Positions 34,390-47,200 of a stretch of 64,000 nt of DNA are shown here, one piece after another. This DNA is from Nepenthes gracilis (lineage: Eukaryota; Streptophyta; Magnoliopsida; Caryophyllales; Nepenthaceae). Made by a program: the position numbers and the translations under genes. The stretch is taken from the NCBI GenBank assembly GCA_033239525.1, contig BSYO01000033.1, positions 5,385,501 to 5,449,500 on the forward strand, written 5' to 3'. Position 1 is the stretch's first letter. Each line of letters begins with the position of its first letter. The notes beneath the pieces are model-generated. The model was not told the DNA's origin, did no database searches, and worked only from the letters and a program-made list of their open reading frames with translations.

Positions 34390-36597
34390 TTATAACGCCC
34401 ACGCTACCTTTTCCCTTCGATCCACTGCCTGTACAATAATTAACCAAGTCGGGAGGTGAAACAGAAGGCTAGGGTTAGATAACGGACAGTTTGATGTCCA
34501 TCTTTTATAAGGACGCAGTTGCGAACAGTGCCCTTTCTCTTTGCGTTTCTTGTTCTTATTGCCTGCAAATCTTTTCCCTGGAATAATTGAGTAATTCGAT
34601 GCTGTTCAACTGAGCTAATGTTCATAGCTTGCACGACACGCTTATCTCCCAACAATTTTTTTTTTTGCATTCTTTTTTTAGCCCCCTAATCTCTATTAAA
34701 AAATCACCTACAGTTGACGATCTCAGGGCCGATGGGTAGAGGTATCATCGATTTCAACACATCTTTGACAAGGGAAATGTGTTGTAAACACTCATCTTCG
34801 ACACACACTCGGGTAACAGCTATCGTAGATGGACAAAACAAACTCACAAATTAGTTAAATGGATTGCTAGAAAATCCAAACCCTATGAAACTGAAAACGA
34901 AGTAACTGGATTTTACCCATTCTGATAGGCTTCTATCCAATTTGGCTAGATTTTACCCACTTCGACTGGGCTTTAATTAAGGTTCAGATGTATCCCAAAA
35001 TTTAAAAATTGAGCTTGCATTTGATTCAGGACTGTAATTATATCAAATCCAATCCGAAGTTAAATTCATGATGCACCTACACAATAATAATAAATTCCAT
35101 AAGCTCCCTTGTTGCACCAGCACTACTCTCCGCTCCCTCATTTATGTTCACCCCCACATAGCCTCAACTTCGAAATTTGAAATTATGATTTTGCTTGATA
35201 ATTAGAAGATTCTTTTTTATATACAATCTACGAGATATACTGTATCAAATGGATTATAAATTTAAATATTTATTGATAAATATGAAGTTACTATGCTACT
35301 CTGCTCAGATAAAAGAAGAAAGAATACAGAACAGTCGATTCAGATTACATCCAAAATTTATGAGATTTAATGCATTAACAATCCAAGAATTTAGTGCACC
35401 CTTAAAACTACTGTAAGCAAGCATTTGGTGAAAAAGGGATCAACGTCCGAACGAAGAACACAGAGCAGTCAATTCAGAATACATCAAAAATTCATGAGAC
35501 TTAATGCATCAATATTCCACAAATTTCCAAACCACCAGCTAACTCATTCACGTTTTGTGATTGTTAATAATCACAGCAAACTGTCTAACAATTCATTGCA
35601 GAAAAAAAAGAAAAAAGATCTCAGTTTAATGAATGTTCTACTTTTTCTGCAATAACAAGCCCTATTCATACTCTCTCTCTTGTTAGTAACACCACTGCCA
35701 AAATAAAAAGAGTTGGCAAGCTGCATTTGACAAAGACTAGAAATGCCCAATAATATTACTTGAAGGAAATTAATTTCTATTGTTATCGCTGATAGGAAAA
35801 GAGCAGTAGTAGTAAAGAGGAAAGGGAAAGAAGGAGATGGAAGGAAAGGATCGACAGGTCAAAGACAATTTTCTTCAAATAGGCTCACCATCCAAATTTG
35901 CCGTCCAGTATGATATAACCCAATGAATCCTACTGGGACACCTGAAATATAATTTGAAAAACTATAATTATGAGAGAAAAAAATACACTGCTAAAGACAA
36001 TTCAAGGTACCCTAACCTATCAAACTGAATTCTATAAATTATCAACCTAATCCATAATATCACAGCTAAAATGTTTTCTCCTAAAATCATATAACGGTTG
36101 TCCTCTATCCATCATATGTTCTCTAAGAAATTGCATCAGAGGTCAATTCAGCAAATGCTCTCTTTGCATGCATGACATTCGCCATTTCAATCTCATTCAA
36201 TTTCCTGAGAAAATGCAAGAGGGTACAAACAATCAAAACATACCTCAATAACAGGCAGAAGAGAGAGGATAGGAGGAGAGGATAAGAAAATTTCAAGTGG
36301 GTAACAAGGTTAAGAGTGATCGAGCAGAGACCAAGACAAGCATGAGGTAATGTCTGCGAAATACAGAGATTGACTGAGGAAGCCCAAGTTGCCATGCCAC
36401 TTAATCACAGAGAGATAGAAGGGATGCAAATGGAAAATAGTATGAACAAGTAGGGAAAAGTGGCATATACAAAATAAAGAAAGGAGGAGATGTAAAGGCA
36501 CATTCCACCACCAAGTTTTCCTAACAATGAGGAATCTGAACAAATTAATCCTGATCTTCTAAGCCTCAGATTCTGGATCTTGAGAAAAGGGATGGGA
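34390..36597. other. Gene-free region with a degenerate tandem duplication
   Basis: This is mostly AT-rich non-coding DNA. A degenerate tandem duplication with a period of about 134 bp is visible: 35321-35393 and 35455-35526 share AGAA.ACAGA.CAGTC.ATTCAGA, AAAATT.ATGAGA.TTAATGCAT and CCA.AAATTT. A possible minus-strand exon at 36123-36204 is described under findings. The long apparent minus frames at 36123-36543 are otherwise unsupported. Confidence 0.55.
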
Positions 36598-36602
36598 AGT
36601 GG

Positions 36603-37464
36603 TGTTGGGAATCACTTTCGTGTGGAAGTTCTTGTGACCGGAGGATTTGGATGGAACACGTATGTGCTACTATAATCAAGATAAGCGGAAGGAATTTCGG
36701 TTAACTATGTTGACCGGAACCTTCTGGACGGGCAATAGTAACCAGTCAACGTATTGACCAGTTGAGGTCATGAGCCGCACAGCTTTGCTGAAGGATCTCA
36801 GACGGATAACTCCGACGATCAACGGGGTGTTGACCGGCCAAAAAGAGAAGACGGTCAAATGGGTTGACCAGCTGGATATAGAAGTTCTGAATGGCTGTCA
36901 TATTCCAAAAGGTGTACAGTTGGCCTACTTGATTGGGTAGTTGAAAGACATCATTCTTGGGACTCCAACGACTGATCAGTCTGCAAGAGTAAGCATGCGC
37001 CGCCTGCTGCAGGGCAAGGCGTGCGCATGCACGCATGCAAACCTTGGGAATTGTGTACCAACCACCAAGTCGAGCCATGGTTGCTCATGTTGTTGGAAGG
37101 CATGTGCATATATATGTTCATGTATACTCACTGCTAAAACAGAGATGAGAAGGTGAAAAAGTAAGAAAATAGATGAGAGAAAGTGTAAAAGAAAAGGAGT
37201 TGTGAGTGAAAACAAAGTATTGAAGTTCTTTGTTTACTTTGATTCTGTTCTTATTTTTCGCCTCTTGTGGTTTGTGTAACCAATATCTCATATTTAGTGA
37301 TTTTACCGTGGATTTAGTGTTCCATAGTTTTCCTTTTACTTTAAAAGGATTTTTCACGTAAAATACTTCGTGTTCATTTCTCTTCTTCTGCTTCTACTTC
37401 ATTGTGTGTGCGTGGGTGTATTGTTCCTGTGCCTTTGTCAGACGACCGTCCATTCCGGCCAACA
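36603..37464. mobile_element. Solo LTR with perfect target duplication
   Basis: The 862-bp block begins TGTTGGGAATC and ends GGCCAACA, giving TGTTGG/CCAACA inverted termini. It is flanked by identical 5-bp repeats AGTGG at 36598-36602 and 37465-37469. There are no internal retroelement genes, so it is a solo LTR left by LTR-LTR recombination. The 3' part (TTTTCACGTAAAATACTTCG followed by a pyrimidine-rich end) resembles Copia-type LTRs, but the superfamily is inferred. It lies 0.8 kb downstream of the RH1 stop codon. The open frames at 36676-37357 fall inside it and are not genes. Confidence 0.88.
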
Positions 37465-38249
37465 AGTGGAAAAATAACATAAAAAAGGTCCAAGATCGCA
37501 GGTCCTTGTCAGAGTGTTACCCTTTCCTTTCCACCACTTATAACAAGTTCAAATTTTCAGATAGTATTTTTTTTTTTCAAAAAAAAAATATTCCACTTTC
37601 ACCAGTTGCATTGGCCTTTGCCTTAGAACTTTATCCCCAGACTGTGGCACTGAACTCCACAAGAATTATGTTTATTCAATTTTACCACTTGGTAGTTAAT
37701 GAAGTGCTTAAATGTAATGAATTTATTCGTGAACTTACTTGAGAACAGTGTTCTAAAAGACACTAAGGTAGTTAGTGAAGTGCTTAAATATTATGAATTT
37801 ATTCGTGAACTTACTTTTGAACAAGAGTTCTAAAGAGAAATGTTTAATATATATATATATATGAAGAAATGACCAGATTTGCTAAAATATCATAAATACG
37901 GAACAGGTTTGTCATACTTCACTGGCAAGTCAGATGGGGACGGAAGCATTATGCTTGGGAAAAAGTAACTTGCTTCATCATCACTTACAGCAGTATGCTA
38001 CTTGGAAAGAGGGGTGGTGGAATGGTGATTCTGCATAATACCTCTTCTTAAGAATTGAAGTTAAAACAAAATTGGCAGGTTTCAGCTGCTTGTGCTACAA
38101 TATCAATAGAAACATTAAATAATCATAACAAAGTAGATGCAAACTAACAAATAAAGTAGCAACCATGAGGCTCTACTAACTACAACTTGCCTCAATCAGC
38201 GGTGAGATTGGATGCACAACTTCCACTCTGGAGCTTCAGAACATAAAAC

Positions 38250-41200
38250 TTATTCCTTAGTCCGTTTTCCCTTTGCACTGCCTGGACGTGCAGACTTAGA
38301 GTTAAATTTGCGCTTTTTAGATGTCTCCAATTCTACATTCTCCTTTAGCTTCTCCAGTGCTGGAACAATGAAGTACATCAGTAATGTCACATAGTAAAAC
38401 ACTTCAAAGAGAATTACATGCCATGAAGTAATGCTCCCTCATTCAGCCAAAAAAAGTGCTGCCCACCATAAAGGCCTATCCTTTATATTTCAACAAAGAC
38501 AGATACCTTTATATCATCTTCCTTTCCCATCCAGATTTTCTTCCATTTTTTGTAAATAAGAAACTTAGACACCAAAGGGAAAGAAAAAACTAGAAGTCTC
38601 CAGCCGTGGAGTAGTAAAATCATATGAAACAAAATTGATTATCAACTAAGAATATAATAAGAAGCCAATAGGCCCAAGACTCATCCCTGCATTAGTGATA
38701 TAGCTTCTAGTTTTCTACTAATCAGGTTGTCAAATGAAGTGCAAGTAGGAGTAAAGGCAAGAATAAGCAATTGAATTATGGCGCAATGAAATTTGTTGTT
38801 AAGCTATACCCCAATATCCAGATAAGCAACAAGTTACCAGAAATATATACAGAGTGAAGTGACTGAATTGAATCAGATGGAAGAGGGTAGGTGGCACAAG
38901 AGCTATTATCTGCCTTTTGTAACAGCTGCTTGAAACGCTTGACCTGAAAGAACAAGGGGATAGCGAAGATCAATTGCACAATCTTAACCACAAACCTAAA
39001 GGCAAAAGAATTTAAAATCAAATTATTCATCATAAGTTTCTCACTTATGTATTGCTACATTTTTTTCCACCAACATTAGGAAATCTTCAGTGCATGAAAG
39101 CAAGGTTAATGAGATTATGTACATGTTTTTTTGCCGGTATAGTCGGTATTACGATGACTCAAAACCACATTTATCCCATCCTTTCACAAAGTTAGGACAG
39201 TAGATACATATAGCACGAGTAGGAAAAGCTTCAAGTGTTTATCTGATGCCTTACATTACTGTACTGAGGTGAATAATGCCAGTTTGGTTCAACATAATGA
39301 TCCAGTTCCGGTTTGAATGGGATCAAAGGCACTTCAGGTTGATAGCATGGAAGAGAACTAAATTTAGGTGAACTCGTTTGATATCCAATATAACTATCTG
39401 AAGTTGTCATGCAGGAAATGAAGGATTTTGGGTCCATCTTTTGTGCAGGGATCAAGAAAGACAATGAAACGCATCGAAAATATCAAAGCTAGGAGGTGGA
39501 TTGTGGAGGATTCTAAGACTAGGCATTGGCGGAACAATATTTCCAAAACTGGAAGGAGGTTATGGGAAGAACAATATTTCCAAATTGGAATTACCTCAAG
39601 ATGGTTGTGTGAATTGGTGAGGTTATTTGTTTGGCATGTGTCAAGACTTGAGAGGTAATATCTTTTATACTTGGCTGAAACTCCCTTGGTATTCTTTTCA
39701 GACTTTTTTTTTTTTTTACTTGCAAAATAACAAAGTTTTTAAGTCTCACTATACAAACCCAACAACAAAACCAATCAACTCAGTTTAGGGCAAAATCCTA
39801 TGCGAAAGAGCAACTGGAAATCTCTTTCTGTTGGATCATCCCAAGTTTTTTAGGCTTATCTCTCCCATTGCCATCACCTCCAGCCCCACCCAAATCATTT
39901 GTTCTACTAGAGCACCATTTGGCCTGCACTTTAAGTGTCCAAAACCATGTTGAATTCCTTCCACTCATCCTTTCTTCTATAGCTGTAGTCCTAACTTGCT
40001 TGTTGATATGGGTATCTTCATTTCTTATTTTCTCTACTATAGTGAACCAATCTCTTAATTCCTCATTTGCCCTAGACTTGACATTTTTATATGTTGCTTC
40101 TCAATCGCCTTCTCTCATACTGATCAACATAACTGTAACACAAACAGTGATTTGGTGATTCATATGGTCTGAAAGAAATGATATTCAACAGTGACTTTTA
40201 ACCAGGGAATGATTCCTAGCTTCTGAGAAATGAAACTACACTTACTCGCCAAAGGTATTGTGATTCAACACTCAACATATAAATATTTGATTTACAAGTA
40301 GTTACTAGCTGTAGACATAGTGATAAAATTTGGAATAAATGTTTGCATGATGTTGCCAAAAGAAAATGCAAGTAAGTCAGGGAAGCAGCATACTTCATCT
40401 TTCCGCAGTAATGTGAAGCAACGCCCAGCTTGCCCTGCCCTAGCTGTCCGTCCAGCCCGATGAATATATGTCTTGATATAAGGAGGCATGTCATAATTAA
40501 TCACATTTCTCACACCTTCAATGTCCATTCCTCGTGTCATTGCATCAGAGGAAATAAGCACTTGCACTTTACCTTCTCGAAATGCCTTCAGTGTCTTGCT
40601 ACAAACCCAAAGGAATTCCAAATTGAAATCCTTGAAAAAATTATATAGAAGACTATGCACTGAAGCAATAGCCTATTCAAAAATGCCAAGTAATTACACC
40701 CACAGAGAATTTAAAATTAGACATAGTCATTCATTGATTTCTTCCAATCATGCACAATTTTTATGCAGATGCAGAAAGGTTAAACAGGCAATTTAAGCAC
40801 TCGTTCAATGTTTTGATATTAGTTCTTCAGCTTCCAATTGAGAGAATCATTGGCCACATGCATAAAACCATGTCCAATTTACATCAAAATTACACTAATG
40901 GTCACACTCCAAATTACTAGGTAACTGTCCACTTCGACTACTCAAAGGGGAGTGACAAATTACAGAGTTGTTATTATCATTTAAATTTTATGGGAGGAAG
41001 CGTGATTCCCTAACCCTTTTTGGTTTGAGGGGATAAGATTTCATTGAATCCCATTAGATTTGGAGGGAGAGGAGTGTGATTATTTGACTTTTTTGGCCCT
41101 TTAATGGTTTAAAAAAATCAAAGAGAATGGCATCCTTTATGCGTTTCCAATTGAATGACTGCTAATTCTAGCAGAAACTAACAACTTTCCCTCTCAATAA

Positions 41201-44200
41201 ATACCTGTGAAACGATTACCTTATTTGCTATTTTCTCTACAATTGTACAGAGTATTTTTCCTAATTTTTTTTTTTTTTTGAAAAATGATCTCAGGAAAAA
41301 AGCTGAAGTTACCATGGGAGAAAACTTTTGGCAATGAATTTTCTAACCAGGTTTCAACAAGGTTATGTCACTCAAGAAAAAGTGCACGGGCATCCCAAGT
41401 TAAATATGGAGACAAAGTGATAACGGTCACGGAAGATTGTTACGGCCTTGCAACGCTGGCTAATCAACCTTGAAATTGTGGATAAGCACGCCAATTGGTT
41501 AAATCAGCTTTAAGTTGACTTTGCATGAGAGATTAAACAGTTAGAACTTTGTCTCTATGTTCTTTCAATGCCTTCGATGAAAGAACTTCAAACCAAATTA
41601 GAAGGATCATCAACACAAAATATGAACAGACTAATAAACTAAATGGTTGGCATCAATAGTTACACATATCATTACAATCAACTGCCACCAAATGATTGTG
41701 AACAAAACAGGGCCACAATCTGGTTCTAGCCTCCGAATACAAGAAAAAGAACTTTGACTAAAAGAACATAGTTACAGGAACACCTCCCTGATCTGAAATA
41801 AGGCATGTTGTTCGTCAGTCATTCTTCACAAGGAACTGGACCTCTTCAAAACTTGAAAAAAGTGTGTAGCTAGGTAAGAGTTTCTAGCCAACCGAACACA
41901 CCATTCTCACTTTGGAAGGATTTGTGAAATCCCTATGATTGTGATTGTGATGTGCTGAGCATATCATAACCCAAAATGAAATTAATAGGTCATGGGAAGT
42001 ATTCATAGACGTTGATTGAAGGTTCTAGCTTGCCGAATCATAATATTTGACCTGCAGAAGTTGGTTTGCTCATGGTTTTTATCAAAAAATTTAGTATTTT
42101 TGGTCAAAAATGACATTTATTAAATGGAGGGTTCCTGTATTTAGGAAGTTGCAAAATGTATTTCATGTGTGTAAACTGTAAAGGCTAGAGAATCCGTGCA
42201 CATAACTTCCTTTATCTAGGAGAGATGAGAAAGGATGCCTACAACCACTGCTAACCACCTCCAGCTGCTGATAACCTGTTCGGGCTCTGCCAGAACTGAA
42301 TTGGTACGATTCCAATCAGGGAGGACAGCGTAATTCCTGTCATGGAGGTCAGCCAAATTCTAACCACAGGTCAACCATAAATTTGGCCAGCGCGGTGGTG
42401 AGTTGAAAATGGAGGCCATGTTCTAGGCCATTGAGGTTGTACTTCCAGCCTTAGAGCTCAATCATGATTGCCAGTCATGGATAGTCAGCCATGATACTAG
42501 TACCTGCACTTCTTACGGTAGCTCAGTGACCATGGTGATGGGAGTGTAAACAAAAACATATATCAACTAAATGGTCAACAAAGGTAACATAACATGCCTC
42601 CTGTCCTCTAATGCTAACAAGTTGAACCATGATCCAAGATGACCCAAGCTTTAAGTTAGAGGATTAGCACTTTCTAGAAAGAGGTTTACGCTACATTTTC
42701 ACATAACTGATACTCAAAACAAGATGAGTTGAGGATGCAATCCACATCAAAGGTGAAATATTTGCAAATATTACCATCATCAAGCAATGTATATACGGTA
42801 CTAAAATTCTAAAACTAGAATGCTTATGGATGAAATGGGAGCATGGTTGGAAACATCAACCGATACGCTGTGTATCGGCCAATATATCTTGACATCAGGC
42901 AATACTAATACCAAGAAATCACGATACCGATAAAATATCAAGATACATTACTATACCAGTGACATTATGGTATATCAATTGATATATTCAACCCATTTTT
43001 TTAAAGATTCAAATAGGTTAAAATCTCACCCTTGCGAATGCTACCCTCACTATCTTCACTCCCACTGTCATTCACTCTGGCAGAGAGCTCATCAAAAGAG
43101 AAAGGGGAAAACACAAAAGGCACGTTCTTCTTCCTCTTCAAAATTCTCTCAATTTTTTTCTTTCTTCAAATCAAATACAAATTACTCTCAAGTAATCGCC
43201 TTAATCCCGCAATTTTAAACATTTCTCATATTCCAAATTCTCATATTTTGTTGTGAATTTGATATTATTTGTGAAATTGCTTGAGAAGGATAAAAGGTAA
43301 AATTGTTTTTTTACTTCTGTTTTTTTACTGTTAATTGCTTGATTTAGCTTATATATAGTGTTTCTAACAAATATCATACAAATTTCAAGCCCAAAAACAA
43401 TATTTAAGTCTTCACTTTAGAAATTCTAAAATTACATTTGAAGTAAATTTCAAGAACTACTCAAATTTATACATTGAATTCATAGATCTATATTATAAAA
43501 GTTTAATTTGTATGTTTTTACGTTAAATGATGAATATTTTTATATTTTTTTGAGGATAAATGAATTTTTAAAGAATTATTTTTAAAGACCTTTTGTTAGA
43601 TAAAGTTATAGTGTTGTGACTAATATTAGTTGTTTATGAGTTTTAGTATTTCTTATTTACGTTTGTGGTTCTTTTTTTTTTTTTTTGAATTTTTTTTAAA
43701 AAAGGTCTACTTATTTTTATACCTAAAATTCACCGATATGTGGTATAAAAGTTTAATTTGCATGTTTTTATATTAAATGATGATTTTTTTTCCATTTTTC
43801 ATTTTAGGAAATTTTTTTTAAATTTATTTTTAAAAACTCTTTGTCAGATAAATTTATAATACTGTGGGTAATATTAATTATTCACGAATTTCAGTATTTT
43901 TTATTTATATTTGTAGCTCTTAATATGTATTTTTTAATTTTTTTTAAATTATTTTTAATATTTAGTTAGAAAATTTATTGTGCAATTTAATTAGGTAATT
44001 AATATTTATTTAGGAAATTTATTTCTAATTATTATATTCGATAATTAGATCAAATAATGTAATTAATTACTAAATAATAATTATTAATTTTATTATTAAT
44101 TACAAATTTCATTATTATTAGTTGTTGTGTTGAATTTGAAACCTTGATACATGATTCTTTTTTTCTAAATTCAAGTTTTTTAAATTTTCTGTAGATATTT

Positions 44201-47200
44201 AAAATGTCAACATCAATGGCAAGAGACATGGATAGGAGTAGTTGTGGTGGAGCAAGAAGAGACTGGGGGTGAGGTAGGGTGGTAGTTTTATAATACTGTG
44301 CCGAGGCATAGGAATAAATCAAACTATAAATTTTGTGACAAAATAATTAGTCAAGGATTACTTGACTAAAAGATCATTTAAGCCATGTGAGGGGAAATGT
44401 TACTCCATATAACGATATTAGGAGAAGTGAGGCAGCCCATACAAAAAGATCTGAATGAGCAAAATATAGAGCAAAAGAAAATTTAGAGAGACTTCCATGA
44501 GGATATAATGAGTAGCAAGGTCGAACCTGATGTAATAGGTGGCTTTGTCTTGGATGTGCATGGGCCGCGTAGCAACATTGTGAATTTAGGAGATAAAGAG
44601 GAGAATGTATTGTTCAAGGTGGCTAGATTAGAGAGCATCAAGAGCCAGAATGTATGGGAGAAGAGACAAAAATTCAAAGCTCAGTCATCTCGTTTTGAGA
44701 AGGGTGGCAGTAATGGTAGAGCGAGTGCCAGTGGTGGTTGAAACCTAAGCATGTAGCGATCGTTTACTGCCCAAGAGAAGGATTTATATGCAGCTAGTAG
44801 CGAAAGGCAATGAATTGATCCTAAAAACACACATGCTCGTTAGGCAGAAATTAACCTAGCTATGCACATGTGTAAGCCTTCTAAGTAGCCTAAGATAAGA
44901 GAGTTATCGATGAAAGGCTTGCGGAAAAGGTTGGGGCAGACTGTTGGTCTTTTTTGTAGTAGAGTAACATTTCACCAAATATTACTAAAAATAATTCATT
45001 TTATTATTACTGAAAATAGCCCATTTTATTAGCATATGCTAGACACAGCGGTAGAATGTGACATAAGAATTAATGGTCCAACTTATTATGAGCTCATGAA
45101 GATTCATTTGGACAACAAGTATAAGCAACTTGCTCTATTTGGGATGAGCGGGGTGTTACTATTATGTGCGAATAAGTGTTACACATAGGCACTTGATTAA
45201 TTTCTTAATTTATAACCCTTGGGAATAATTTTTGTAAGTCCATTAATGCCATTAATACCCATAGTAGAAACAAAGAATACTATTTCAAGCTGATAGACAA
45301 AGCTGTTGATGAGATTGAGGAGGACAGTGTTATCCAGGTTGCTACAGACAACGAGAGAGCAACAAGAGCAGATTGGCAACTCCTTATACAAAGATGATGT
45401 TTCTATACTGGACTAACTATGTAACACGTTGTCAAGCCATATTTCTAAGAATTTAGCAAAAAATAGTATAGACGATGTGCTAACAGAGAAAGAAAATAAC
45501 AAACCATATCTACAGCTCAACATAGGTCATCGATTACATGAAGATGTTTACTGATGGCCAAGAGTTTCTACACCTTACCATTACACGTTTCATCATATAA
45601 CTTCCTTGCTATAGAGTCTATTTATCTTCATAAAAAAGGCCTGAGGAACATTTTCAACAAGATGATTATAAGTCTTCCAAATTTAGAAAAGCAAAATCAA
45701 GCCTCCTACGTGAGATGAAGATCATTTTGCGGAAAGAATTCCAAAGAATATCCAATGAAGTGATTCAAGAAACCCTGATTAAAGTGCTCAAATTGGTTAA
45801 CAATGATCAGAAACCGACATTAAGGTTTATTTATAAAGTCATGGGTCAAGCAAAGATGGCCATCAAGAAAGGTTGTCGTTCCTATACAAATGTTTGGAAA
45901 ACAATTAACTAAATGTGAAATTTCCAGTTACATTATGATTTGTATGCAGTAGGTATGTAATAAAACTTATTTTGAAAACATTACCATTCAATTATGTTTT
46001 TATTTATGTCTTCAATATAGTTACTTGTCATTTCCTTTCTTTAGTTATTAATATGTGTTAACTTAATTGTTATTACTATTATTGCTCAGTTATTATTTAA
46101 ACCCTAATATTAATATGGTGAAAAGCTTTTTAACCATTTAGAAGTGATGAACAGGATAAAAAAGGTTATCCAAAGATTAGAACTTGACCTGGATGGTCAA
46201 AACAAAAGCAATAAATTAGATATACCATATATCACAATTTGTAACTACTATGTAACGTATCCATTAAACTATTAATTATGACCGTTGAGAATTAAAAATT
46301 TTCTAGATATTTTTTAGTTGTTATTTTGTGATAAATTAAATTCTTTTGCAACACAACTGGCACAAACAGTCATTCTATCTACAAACCCACGTAAGTAGAA
46401 ATTTAATTGGTTGTTTTGCTAAGCAATTCTAATATTTTTATATTTAAAATTTACTATTTTAATATTGGTTAATAGCTTAATACAATCCTATGGTACATTC
46501 ATTATGGATCTTTTGCTCCCGAAATACAAATCTGAGTTAAACCACCTCTTTCTCCAAATGCAAGAGAAATTAGAGTATTTTTAACCATATACACACAAAG
46601 ATAAGGAATAAACTAAAATATAAGAGATTAAATAAATTAATTTATATCCATTATAACTTAAGGCTAAAAATACATAATGCCACAAGGAAAATCCAAGCTA
46701 AACTACTATATCAATTTAATCCAATAAACTTAGATTATATACTCGAGAAAGACGATCCTTTGAATCATAGTTGGACAAGCGGGAGAGGCTACTTTTTGAT
46801 GAACAAGATAATTCAAAGTAGCAAACTGCTAAATTTGAAAGAAATGAATAAGACAGTGGTGGGATAGATGTTACTGCAAAACTCAGAGAATGGCGACATA
46901 ATGATACCTCCACTCCCTTAGACGAGCAAAGTTCCGGTATTCATGATGCAAGGAGTGGAGGTGGAGGTGGTGGTAATGGAGTTGATGTTAAGGGCCGTGA
47001 TAATGGTGATGATAAGCATGTATCACTGATCATGGAATCAACTGGGCATCCTCATTTCTCATATCTTGAAGACTGTTTTTAGGCCGCCCTATGAGAGGAT
47101 AAGATGCATATTAAATCACTGCAAGAGTCAGCACAAACTAATAGAATAGGGAAAGGCATCCAAGCAATTAGAGATTCATAATCTCGAGAGGCAATAGATA

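Noticed and set aside
36676..37357. Several minus and plus open frames of 60-110 codons
   Set aside because: All lie inside the solo LTR at 36603-37464 and show no retroelement or host protein motif.
39868..40158. 96-codon plus-strand hydrophobic frame
   Set aside because: It lies in RH1 intron 38944-40393 antisense to the gene and has no recognisable family; hydrophobicity comes from T-rich sequence.
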